Assembly: GCF_009711085.1 (NCBI RefSeq)
Contig: NZ_WMKA01000004.1
Location: 62,001 to 126,000 of the forward strand
Source: Cellulosimicrobium composti
GTDB taxonomy: Bacteria > Actinomycetota > Actinomycetes > Actinomycetales > Cellulomonadaceae
Direction: 5' to 3'
DNA: 64,000 nt
Below the pieces are notes generated by a model. The model ran no database searches. It was not told where the DNA came from and worked only from the letters and a program-made list of their open reading frames with translations. The position numbers and the translations under genes were made by a program. Within the stretch, counting starts at the first letter, position 1. Each line of letters begins with the position of its first letter. Shown here in pieces: positions 43,584-51,296 of this stretch.

Positions 43584-44425
43584 GACGGTCCCCGGTGCGG
43601 CCCGAGCAGCGCCTCGCGCACGGCGGGGACCATGCGGCGGCTCACCGGCACCTCGTGCCCCGCGACCACGAGCGCGGGCTGCGTGCCGCCGAACCGCGCG
43701 GCCGTCACGGCGCTGCGGTCCACGAGGTAGGACCGGTGCACGCGCAGGAACCCCGCGGGCGCCCACCGCTCCTCGAGGTCGGACAACGGCTCGCGCACGA
43801 GGAACTGCTCGGTGTCCGTGACGAGCCGCGAGTAGTCGCCCTGCGCCTGCACCCACCGCACGGCGCTGCGCCGCACGACCCGCGTCGTCGTGCCCACCGT
43901 CACGACGACCGTCTCGTCCTCCGGCGGCGCCGACCGCCCGCCCCGCGCCGGGGGTGCGGCGCTCGCGGGCGCCGGCCCTGCGCCGTCGGGCGAGCGCCCG
44001 GAGGCGGTGCGGTCGGACACGCGCTCGACGACGCGGTCGACCGCGCGCGTGAGGCGCTCGCGGCGCACCGGCTTGAGCACGTAGTCGACGGCCTCGACGT
44101 CGAACGCCTCCAGGGCGCGCGCCTCGTCCGCGGTGACGAACACGACGGCGGGCCGGTCCGCGAAGCGTGAGAGCGCGCGGGCGAGGTCGAGGCCCGTCAG
44201 GCCCGGCATGTGGATGTCGAGGAACGCCGCGTCGACGGCGCGCGTCGAGAGCTCGCGCAGGGCTTCCGACCCGGACGAGACGCCGTGCACGCTCCGCACG
44301 CGCGGGTCGCGCCGCAGCAGGGCGACGAGCTCGTCGAGCACGGGACGCTCGTCGTCCGCGACGAGCACGTCGAGCGCGGCGGCGGGACCGCCCTCCGCGG
44401 GGCGGGACCGGTCGGGGACCGTCAC
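43580..44425 (-). CDS. LytTR-family response regulator
   Basis: A 281-residue regulator. The receiver has Asp24-Asp25-Glu26 (VADDERP), the phosphoacceptor Asp70 in FLDIHMPG and the Lys in DYVLKPVRRERL (about 118). A disordered Ala/Pro/Ser linker leads to a C-terminal LytTR DNA-binding domain (VQAQGDYSRLVTDTEQFLVREPLSDLEERWAPAGFLRVHRSYLVD). The GTG at 44425 overlaps the kinase stop. With the kinase it likely senses an external carboxylate and activates the symporter. Confidence 0.95.
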   Translation of the reverse strand: MTVPDRSRPAEGGPAAALDVLVADDERPVLDELVALLRRDPRVRSVHGVSSGSEALRELSTRAVDAAFLDIHMPGLTGLDLARALSRFADRPAVVFVTADEARALEAFDVEAVDYVLKPVRRERLTRAVDRVVERVSDRTASGRSPDGAGPAPASAAPPARGGRSAPPEDETVVVTVGTTTRVVRRSAVRWVQAQGDYSRLVTDTEQFLVREPLSDLEERWAPAGFLRVHRSYLVDRSAVTAARFGGTQPALVVAGHEVPVSRRMVPAVREALLGPHRGPS

Positions 44426-45594
44426 GGCACGCTCACCTCCGTCTCGTGCAGCGGCTGGGACCGGGGCACGCGCAGGCGCACGAGCGTGCCCGAGCCGGGC
44501 GCGGTCTCGATGTCGAGCGCGTGGTCGTCGCCGTAGAGCTGGCGCACCCGCGTGTCCACGTTCCGCAGGCCCACGTGCGCGGTGCCGCGCGACGTGAGCA
44601 GCTCGTGCACGGCCGCGGGGTCCATGCCGACGCCGTCGTCCTCGACCGTGATCTCCGTCTGGGTGCCCTCGTCGCGCGCCGTGATGACGATCGTGCCCCC
44701 GCGCTCCTGCGGCTCCAGGCCGTGCCGGACGGCGTTCTCGACCAGCGGCTGCACCGACAGGAACGGGATGACCGTCGTCAGCGACTCGGGGGCGATCTGC
44801 AGCGTCACGGTGAGCCGGTCGCCGAACCGGGCCCGCTCGAGCTCGACGTAGGAGTGGATGGAGCGGAGCTCGTCCGCGAGCGTCGTGAAGTCGCCCCGGC
44901 CGCGGAACGAGTACCGCGTGAAGTCGGCGAAGTCGAGCACGAGGTCGCGCGCCCGCTCCGGGTCGGTGCTGATGAACGACGCGATCGCGCCCAGCGCGTT
45001 GTAGACGAAGTGCGGGCTGATCTGGGCGCGCAGCGCACGGAGCTCGGCCTGCGCGAGCGCCGTGCGGGACGCCTCGAGCTCGCCGAGCTCGAGCTGCGCC
45101 GCGCACCACTGCGCGACCTCGCCCGTCGCCCGCACGAGTGGCGGTCGCACGGTGCCCGCGAACGCGACGACGACGCCCGCGACGCGCCCGCCCGCGACGA
45201 CGGGCTCGCCCACGGCGTCCTCGCCGTCGCCGGTCTCCACGTGGTGACGGCCCGTCGCCAGCACGCGCTCCGCGACGTGCCGCGCGTCCGGCTCCAGCGC
45301 CTGGCTGCCGTCGAGCGCGACGGCGCCGTCCGCCGCGACGACCGCGAGCGCGTCGGCCCCGAGGAGCTGGCGTAGCGAGCGCGCCGCGCGCCCCACGTCG
45401 TCGCCGTCGAGGCCGTCGCGCAGGTGCGTCGCCGCGCGCGACGCGAGGTGCAGGGTGCGGAACGTCGCCCGGTCCGAGTCGCTCCCGAGCTCGCGCGACC
45501 CGCGCGCGAGCCGCCACGCGAGCACGAGCCCGAGGGTGAGCAGCACGCCCACGACGAGACCGGCGACGGCGCCGGCGAACACGGGCCCGGACAT
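44422..45594 (-). CDS. LytS/YehU-type sensor histidine kinase
   Basis: A 390-residue kinase with one N-terminal membrane helix (residues 5-28), a GAF-like sensor region (about 65-165), then the His_kinase motif LRAQISPHFVYNALGAIASFI (phospho-acceptor His near residue 192) and a HATPase domain (VQPLVENAVRHGLEPQ, VEDDGVGMDP, GTAHVGLRNVDTRVRQLYG). ATG 45594 heads the operon. Only one helix is present, so it differs from LytS proteins with many helices and probably senses an internal signal. Confidence 0.95.
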   Translation of the reverse strand: MSGPVFAGAVAGLVVGVLLTLGLVLAWRLARGSRELGSDSDRATFRTLHLASRAATHLRDGLDGDDVGRAARSLRQLLGADALAVVAADGAVALDGSQALEPDARHVAERVLATGRHHVETGDGEDAVGEPVVAGGRVAGVVVAFAGTVRPPLVRATGEVAQWCAAQLELGELEASRTALAQAELRALRAQISPHFVYNALGAIASFISTDPERARDLVLDFADFTRYSFRGRGDFTTLADELRSIHSYVELERARFGDRLTVTLQIAPESLTTVIPFLSVQPLVENAVRHGLEPQERGGTIVITARDEGTQTEITVEDDGVGMDPAAVHELLTSRGTAHVGLRNVDTRVRQLYGDDHALDIETAPGSGTLVRLRVPRSQPLHETEVSVP

Positions 45595-45636
45595 GCTGCG
45601 ATCGTAACGAGGCCCCGCCCGCCCGCCGCCGGAGGG

Positions 45637-46269
45637 TCAGGCGACGACGAGGACGAGCACGACGACCAGCACCACCGTGACGACCACGAGCACCCCGAGG
45701 GCGACGAGGAGGCCGAGCACGACGGGGTGCGCCTGGTACCAGGGCACGAGGCGCGGGTCCGTCGCACGGAGCTGGGCGGGCGTGACGGGGTGGCGGACCG
45801 GCGTGAGCGGCACGCCGCGGTGCGCGAGGTCGAGAGCCAGCGCCGAGAGCTGCCCGCGGTCCCACATCTGGCCGACGAGCAGGAGCAGGCGCTTCGTCGG
45901 GCCCACGACGATGAGGTGGTGCGTCGGGCCGGCCGTGCCGAACGCCATGCTGTCCACGGTGACGACGCGCTCGACGTCCGCGACCGTGAAGCGTCGCGGG
46001 CGTCCCCACCCCTGCACCGTGACCGTGCCGTCCCCGAACGTGACGCGCGAGCGGTCGGCGAGGCGGCGCGCGAGCACGTACGTCACCGGCACCATCGCCA
46101 GCACGAGCGCCAGGTAGAAGAGGCTGAGCACGAGGTTGCGGGTGCTGATCGCGGTCATGACGGCTGCCAGGCCCAGGACCGGCGTGAGGATCGCGACGGA
46201 CGACAGGTTGGTGCGCAGGACGCGGCGCTTCGCGTCGTCGTGCAGCGTCAGCTCGGTCACGCGCGGCAT
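45637..46269 (-). CDS. Membrane protein of unknown function
   Basis: A 210-residue protein with two N-terminal membrane helices (about 24-45 and 48-68), a soluble central beta-rich part (RVTFGDGTVTVQGWGRPRRFTVADVERVVTVDSMAFG, PH-like in appearance) and a very hydrophobic C-terminal helix made almost only of Val and Leu. The pattern resembles bacterial PH-domain membrane proteins, but the match is weak. ATG 46269. Confidence 0.78.
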   Translation of the reverse strand: MPRVTELTLHDDAKRRVLRTNLSSVAILTPVLGLAAVMTAISTRNLVLSLFYLALVLAMVPVTYVLARRLADRSRVTFGDGTVTVQGWGRPRRFTVADVERVVTVDSMAFGTAGPTHHLIVVGPTKRLLLLVGQMWDRGQLSALALDLAHRGVPLTPVRHPVTPAQLRATDPRLVPWYQAHPVVLGLLVALGVLVVVTVVLVVVLVLVVA

Positions 46270-46305
46270 CGTCCCACGTCGGAGCGCCGCGGCGGGCCGA
46301 GCGGG

Positions 46306-47001
46306 TCAGCCCTCGGTGTCCGTCCAGGACGCGATGTCCACGCCGTGGTTCTCGGGCGACGCGAGCGACCACCAGGCGGGGGCGGAGGAGTCGTCCGCCA
46401 TCCGGCCTCCGGCCGCGAGGGCCGCCGCCACGCGCGCCTCCGCCTGGTCGGCCGGGACGAAGACGTCGAGGTGCGTGCGCCCCCGCGAGGGGACGTCGCC
46501 GGTGATGGGGTTGAAGGCGAGCTGCGGCCCGCAGCGCAGCGGGTCGGCCGCGTCCGTCTCGCCGAGCGGCTCGTAGCCCAGCGCCGCCTCGAAGAACGGG
46601 CGGACGTCGGCCCCGGAGTGCTGCGCGACGTAGATGCCGATCGACTGCGCGCGGGACGGGTCGGGCGTCAGGCCCAGGTCCGCCGCCGCACGGGAGACGG
46701 CCGCGGCGAACTCCGTGGCGCCTGCGGGGATGCCGTCGGTGCCCCGGTTCGGGACGCGCACGACGACGCCCTCGGGGCGCACGTCGACGTCGGGCAGGAC
46801 GCCCGACCGCTCGGCCGCCTCGACGACGGGCGCCACGAGCCCGGCCGCGTGGGCGAGGGAGCGCGCGGACCAGACGGCCTGCGGTCCCGTCCCGGTGACG
46901 CGCCAGTCGGCGACGCCCGGGGCTCGGTGGAACGCGGCGGCGGAGACGAAGCCGGGCTCGTTCGTCGGTGCGCTGGTGGACTCGCTCGTGGGCTCGCTCA
47001 T
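46306..47001 (-). CDS. Pterin-dehydratase-like / VOC fusion protein
   Basis: A 231-residue protein with two parts. Residues 20-115 (FHRAPGVADWRVTGTGPQAVWSARSLAHAAGLVAPVVEAAERSGVLPDVDVRPEGVVVRV) look like a degenerate pterin-4a-carbinolamine dehydratase domain; the HH of the usual HHPDV motif is replaced (VLPDV). Residues 120-228 are a VOC module (IGIYVAQHSGADVRPFFEAALGY to PENHGVDIASW). This fusion is known in actinobacteria, without assigned function. ATG 47001; copy 3 of the palindromic repeat starts 99 bp upstream. Confidence 0.8.
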   Translation of the reverse strand: MSEPTSESTSAPTNEPGFVSAAAFHRAPGVADWRVTGTGPQAVWSARSLAHAAGLVAPVVEAAERSGVLPDVDVRPEGVVVRVPNRGTDGIPAGATEFAAAVSRAAADLGLTPDPSRAQSIGIYVAQHSGADVRPFFEAALGYEPLGETDAADPLRCGPQLAFNPITGDVPSRGRTHLDVFVPADQAEARVAAALAAGGRMADDSSAPAWWSLASPENHGVDIASWTDTEG

Positions 47002-47099
47002 GGACCGGCTCCCTCGGAGGCTGTCGCGCGTCCCGGGCCGCTCGCCGTCGAGCGCCCGCGCACCCTCCATCGTAGGTCGGGGCCCACCACCCGGCCCCG

Positions 47100-47179
47100 C
47101 CGAACACGGGGTTGGTGCCGTCATCGAGCGGATAACGGCACCGACCCCGTGTTCGGCGGCGAGGAAGGTCGTGCTCGGC
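47100..47179 (+). repeat. Palindromic repeat unit, copy 3 (57-bp hairpin + 23-nt tail)
   Basis: The hairpin (47100-47156) has 26-nt arms, GAGCG loop and only two mismatches, both compatible with G-U pairing. The 23-nt tail (CGGCGAGGAAG...TCGGC) matches copy 1 at 20 of 23 positions. The unit ends exactly at the ybdD stop codon (47180-47182), between ybdD and the PCD-VOC gene. Confidence 0.85.
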
Positions 47180-47515
47180 TCAGCAGCAGCGTGAGCCGGG
47201 GTTGGCGTCCTGCTCGGCGTGGCGGCGGCGCCAGAACTCGCGCTCGGTGATCACGTCGCAGCCGGGGTGCACCGCGCGCTGGTGCGCGGCGTACGTCGCG
47301 TACGCGTCGTCGCCCATGATCTGGCGCACGTACCAGCGGACCGCGGCGGCGCCGTCGCGCACCCGCCGTGCCATGCCCGACGCGCGGGCCGCGAGCCCCG
47401 CGGACGACGCGCCGCCCGCGGGCCCCGTCGACGTCGCGGGTCCCGCGGGCCCCGCCACGACGGTCGCGCGGACCGTCGCGGCGGGAGCCTGCGGGGTGTC
47501 CTGCCGCACCGTCAC
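47180..47515 (-). CDS. ybdD: YbdD/YjiX-family protein, partner of CstA
   Basis: A 111-residue protein. After a 45-residue Ala/Gly/Pro-rich extension comes the conserved core RRVRDGAAAVRWYVRQIMGDDAYATYAAHQRAVHPGCDVITEREFWRRRHAEQDANPGSRCC. YbdD/YjiX proteins follow and assist CstA/BtsT transporters of pyruvate or peptides. Typical members have 65 residues, so the N-terminal extension is unusual. The GTG start overlaps the cstA stop (GTGA), so the two are coupled. Confidence 0.92.
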   Translation of the reverse strand: MTVRQDTPQAPAATVRATVVAGPAGPATSTGPAGGASSAGLAARASGMARRVRDGAAAVRWYVRQIMGDDAYATYAAHQRAVHPGCDVITEREFWRRRHAEQDANPGSRCC

Positions 47516-49797
47516 CGGTGCCCCGTCGCGGCAGGACGCTTCTCGGGCGACAGCGCCGCCCACTCCTTCTGGATCTCCTTCTCGGCCGCCGTCGCGACCA
47601 CGTCGGACGGCGCGAACCGGCGCGACGGGACCGGCGCGTCCTCGTGGTTCTCGCCGCCGCCGGCGCGCAGCGCCTTCGCCGTCACGAGGACCGAGGCGAC
47701 GATGACGACGATCGCCAGCACGACGAACACGATCGACAGCGTGCCCTGGACGAACGTGTTGCGGACCACGGCCTCCATGGCCTCGACCGAGCCGGCCGTG
47801 CCGAACGACGTCTCGCCGGCCGCGAGCGCGTCCTTGAACGCGTTGTGGTTGGCCCAGTACCCGACCGCGGGGACGGGGGAGAAGATCTTCTCGATCGACG
47901 CCCAGATCGTGATGACCGCGGTGAACGCGAGCGGCGCCGCGACGATCCACAGCCAGCGCTGGTAGCTGCGCCCACGCTTGGCGACGATCGCCAGCACGAC
48001 GGCGAGCGCGATGGCCGCGAGGAGCTGGTTCGCGATGCCGAACAGCGGGAAGAACGTGTTGATGCCGCCGAGCGGGTCGGTGACGCCGAGGTAGAGGATG
48101 CTGCCCCACCCGGCGACCATGATCGCGGTGCACAGCCACACGCCCGGCCGCCACGTCACGTCGCGGAACCTCGGCGCCACGTTGCCGATGGTGTCCTGGA
48201 GCATGAACCGCGCGACGCGCGTGCCGGCGTCGACGGCCGTGAGGATGAACAGCGCCTCGAACATGATCGCGAAGTGGTACCAGAAGCCCATCATCGCGGT
48301 GCCGCCCACGACCTGCTGCATGATGTGCGCGAGACCGAGCGCGAGCGTCGGTGCGCCGCCCGTGCGGGAGACGATCGACGGCTCGCCGACCGCCGCGGCG
48401 GTGGAGGACAGCATGTCGGGGGTGAGGTTGACGCCCATGAGGCCGAGGCCGTTGACGAACGCGACCGCGCCCTCGACCGTGCCGCCCGTGGCGGCCGCGG
48501 ACGAGTTCATCGCGAAGTAGATGCCGCGGTCGATGGAGATCGCCGCGACGAGCGCCATGATCGCGACGAACGACTCCATGAGCATGCCGCCGTACCCGAT
48601 GAAGCGCGTCTGGCGCTCCTTCTCGACGAGCTTGGGCGTGGTGCCCGACGCGATGAGCGCGTGGAACCCGGACAGCGCGCCGCACGCGATGGTGACGAAG
48701 AGGAACGGGAACAGCGCCCCGGACACGACCGGGCCCGTCTCGCCGCTCGCGAACTCGCTGATCGCGGGGACCGTGATCTCGGGCCGCACCACGATCACCG
48801 CGACCGCGAGGACGACGATGACGCCGACCTTCATGAACGTCGACAGGTAGTCGCGCGGCGCGAGCAGGAGCCACACGGGCAGGACGGCCGCGACGAAGCC
48901 GTAGACGATGACGCCGACCGCGATGGTCGTGCGGTCGAGGTGGAAGAGCTCGGCGCCCCACGCGGTGTCCGCGATCCAGCCGCCGCCGACGATCGCGGCG
49001 AGCAGCAGGACGAAGCCGATGACCGAGACCTCGGTGATCTTGCCCGGGCGGATGTAGCGCAGGTAGACGCCCATGAACAGCGCGATGGGGATGGTCATCG
49101 ACACGGAGAACACGCCCCACGGGCTCTCGCCGAGCGCGTTGACGACCACGAGCGCGAGGATCGCGACGATGATGATCATGATGAGCAGCGACGCGACGAT
49201 CGCGGCGGTGCCGCCGACGCGGCCGAGCTCCTGGCGTGCCATCTGACCGATGGTCCGGCCGCCGCGGCGCATGGAGAAGAACAGCACGAGGTAGTCCTGC
49301 ACCGCGCCCGCGAGCACGACGCCGACGATGATCCAGATCGTCCCGGGCAGGTAGCCCATCTGCGCGGCGAGCACGGGGCCCACGAGGGGGCCGGCGCCGG
49401 CGATGGCGGCGAAGTGGTGGCCGAACAGCACGTGCCGGTCGGTCGGGACGTAGTCCTTGCCGTCCTCGCGTACCTCGGCGGGCGTGGCGCGACGGTCGTC
49501 GGGGCGCGTGATGTAGCGCTCGATGACCTTGGAGTAGAAGCGGTACCCGATGAGGTACGTGCACACCGCGGCGAACACGAACCAGATCGCGTTGACGGTC
49601 TCGCCGCGGACGACCGCGAGCATGACCCACGCGACGCCGCCGAGCAGCGAGATCGCGGCCCACAGGGCGATCTTCTGCGGGGTCCAGCGCGTGCGCGCCT
49701 TCTCCTCGGGCACCGCCGTGGGCGGCAGGGACGGGTCCTGGACGATCGCGGGATCGTCGGGGGCGGCGTTCCGCGCCGCACGGGTGTCTGTCGTCAT
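47512..49797 (-). CDS. cstA: Carbon-starvation protein A (CstA/BtsT family transporter)
   Basis: A 761-residue membrane protein with about 16-18 helices. GKDYVPTDRHVLFGHHFAAIAGAGPLVGPVLAAQMGYLPG, FFSMRRGGRTIGQMA, and DAGTRVARFMLQD are the defining CstA segments. Family members import pyruvate or peptides when nutrients run out. ATG 49797 follows GGAGAGGCTCG. A CRP-like GTGA-N6-TCAC site stands 64 bp before the start, which fits carbon-source control. Confidence 0.95.
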   Translation of the reverse strand: MTTDTRAARNAAPDDPAIVQDPSLPPTAVPEEKARTRWTPQKIALWAAISLLGGVAWVMLAVVRGETVNAIWFVFAAVCTYLIGYRFYSKVIERYITRPDDRRATPAEVREDGKDYVPTDRHVLFGHHFAAIAGAGPLVGPVLAAQMGYLPGTIWIIVGVVLAGAVQDYLVLFFSMRRGGRTIGQMARQELGRVGGTAAIVASLLIMIIIVAILALVVVNALGESPWGVFSVSMTIPIALFMGVYLRYIRPGKITEVSVIGFVLLLAAIVGGGWIADTAWGAELFHLDRTTIAVGVIVYGFVAAVLPVWLLLAPRDYLSTFMKVGVIVVLAVAVIVVRPEITVPAISEFASGETGPVVSGALFPFLFVTIACGALSGFHALIASGTTPKLVEKERQTRFIGYGGMLMESFVAIMALVAAISIDRGIYFAMNSSAAATGGTVEGAVAFVNGLGLMGVNLTPDMLSSTAAAVGEPSIVSRTGGAPTLALGLAHIMQQVVGGTAMMGFWYHFAIMFEALFILTAVDAGTRVARFMLQDTIGNVAPRFRDVTWRPGVWLCTAIMVAGWGSILYLGVTDPLGGINTFFPLFGIANQLLAAIALAVVLAIVAKRGRSYQRWLWIVAAPLAFTAVITIWASIEKIFSPVPAVGYWANHNAFKDALAAGETSFGTAGSVEAMEAVVRNTFVQGTLSIVFVVLAIVVIVASVLVTAKALRAGGGENHEDAPVPSRRFAPSDVVATAAEKEIQKEWAALSPEKRPAATGHR

Positions 49798-49860
49798 CGA
49801 GCCTCTCCAGGGTCGCGTCGTTGCGGTCCGACGTGGGAAGGCTAGGAACCGGTGCGGACC

Positions 49861-49874
49861 GTGACCCACGTCAC
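49861..49874. promoter_or_regulatory. CRP/GlxR-type binding site upstream of cstA
   Basis: GTGACCCACGTCAC has the exact GTGA-N6-TCAC form (with C and G as matched flanks), 64 bp before the cstA ATG. GlxR/CRP sites of actinobacteria share this core. Confidence 0.6.
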
Positions 49875-49890
49875 GTCGGTGGGCGGTCGA

Positions 49891-49927
49891 GGTGTGCGAC
49901 GAACGGTGGCCGGTGTGCGACGAACGG
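49891..49927. repeat. Direct repeat pair in the cstA upstream region
   Basis: GGTGTGCGACGAACGG occurs twice, at 49891-49906 and 49912-49927, with 21-bp spacing (two helical turns). It may be a regulator site for cstA or the divergent 50000 gene. Confidence 0.6.
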
Positions 49928-49999
49928 CGGGCGCGTCGGCGGCCGGCGGGACGCGTCCCTCGCCGCGCGCACCCGCCCCGCGAGGACTACGGTCCTGCC

Positions 50000-50641
50000 G
50001 TGGCCGACGAGGAAGCGGACCGCCGGGACGGCAGGTCGCTGCGGGAGACCGTCACGGTGGTGCTGCTGTCCGTGACGGCCGTCCTCACGGCGTGGAGCGG
50101 GTTCGAGGCGAGCAAGTGGGGCGGCGAGATGTCGATCGCGTTCTCGCGCGCCTCCGCCCAGCGCATCGAGGCGTCGACCGAGCGCTCGCACGCGGACGCC
50201 GCACGCGAGATCGACCTCCAGGTGTTCGCGCTGTACCTCCAGGGCACGGCGACCGGCAACGACCTGCTCGCCGACTTCGCGCGCGACCGGTTCACGACGC
50301 ACTTCGAGCCCGCGTTCGAGGAGTGGCTCGCGTCGCGGCCGCTGCAGAACCCGGACGCCGCGCCGAGCCCGTTCGCGCTCGACTCCTACGTCCCGCCGGG
50401 CCAGGTCGAGGCCGCCGAGGCGGACGCGCGCGCCGACGCGCTGTTCGCCCGGGCGCTCGTGAGCAACCAGCGGGGCGACGACTACACGCTCGTGACCGTC
50501 CTGTTCGCGCTCGTGCTCTTCTTCGGTGCGTTCGCCGGGAGGTTCCGCTCCCCCCGCGCGTCGTGGGGCATGGTGGGCGCCGCGTGCGTGCTGCTCGTCG
50601 TGGGCGTCGGCTTCCTCGTGAGCTTCCCCAAGATCGTCTGA
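50000..50641 (+). CDS. Membrane protein with central coiled region
   Basis: A 213-residue protein: one N-terminal helix (ETVTVVLLSVTAVLTAWSGFEASKWGG), a helical extracytoplasmic stretch (about 45-150) and two C-terminal membrane helices (TLVTVLFALVLFFGAFAG and WGMVGAACVLLVVGVGFLVSF). The W.GFEA.KWGG..A..FS.A...R motif recurs in hypothetical membrane proteins of many bacteria (DUF4337-like, weak). The GTG at 50000 gives a short basic N-terminus. Divergent from cstA. Confidence 0.78.
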   Translation: MADEEADRRDGRSLRETVTVVLLSVTAVLTAWSGFEASKWGGEMSIAFSRASAQRIEASTERSHADAAREIDLQVFALYLQGTATGNDLLADFARDRFTTHFEPAFEEWLASRPLQNPDAAPSPFALDSYVPPGQVEAAEADARADALFARALVSNQRGDDYTLVTVLFALVLFFGAFAGRFRSPRASWGMVGAACVLLVVGVGFLVSFPKIV

Positions 50642-50681
50642 CCGGGGCGTCGGGCGTCGCCCGCTCTCGTAGCCTGGGGCG

Positions 50682-51248
50682 GTGCAGACCTTCACCACCG
50701 CCCGGCTCACGCTCCGCCCCTGGCGGACCGAGGACGCCGACGCCGCCCTCGACATCTACTCGCGCTGGGACGTCATGCGGTTCGTCGGCGTGACGCCGCG
50801 CGTGCTGGAGCACCGCGACGAGGCGGCGGAGCGGGTCAAGCGGTGGAACGCCGTCGACGACGGGACGCACGGCGTGTGGGCCGTCGTGCCGCGCACGGAC
50901 GCGGCGCAGGGCGCGCACCCGGGCGAGGGCGTGCCCGTGGGGTCGATCCTGCTCAAGCCGATCCCGGCGTCGGGCACGGGCGAGCCGCCGCAGCCCTCGG
51001 GGGACACGGAGATCGGCTGGCACTTCCACCCCGACGTGTGGGGCCGCGGGTACGCGACGGAGGCCGCGGCCGCCGTCCTCGCGCACGCGTTCGAGCGCGG
51101 GCTGGAGCGCGTCGTCGCCGTCACGCACGCCGACAACGCGGCGTCCCAGGCGGTGTGCCGCCGGATCGGCATGACCTACCGAGGCACGACGCAGGCGTAC
51201 TACGACACGACGTGCGAGCTCTTCGAGGTCACCGCCCCGACGCCGTGA
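50682..51248 (+). CDS. GNAT-family N-acetyltransferase
   Basis: A 188-residue GNAT protein of the RimJ/RimL-like group. TFTTARLTLRPWRTEDADAALDIYSRWDVMRFVG opens the fold; the acetyl-CoA motif A is GWHFHPDVWGRGYATEAAAAVLAHAFE (R/Q-x-x-G-x-G/A as GRGYAT), and NAASQAVCRRIGMTYRG completes motif B. The start is the GTG at 50682. Substrate not predictable. Confidence 0.93.
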   Translation: MQTFTTARLTLRPWRTEDADAALDIYSRWDVMRFVGVTPRVLEHRDEAAERVKRWNAVDDGTHGVWAVVPRTDAAQGAHPGEGVPVGSILLKPIPASGTGEPPQPSGDTEIGWHFHPDVWGRGYATEAAAAVLAHAFERGLERVVAVTHADNAASQAVCRRIGMTYRGTTQAYYDTTCELFEVTAPTP

Positions 51249-51296
51249 GGCCGTTCGGCGAGAGCAGCCCCGCCGTCTGGACCTAGGCTGGCGGCC

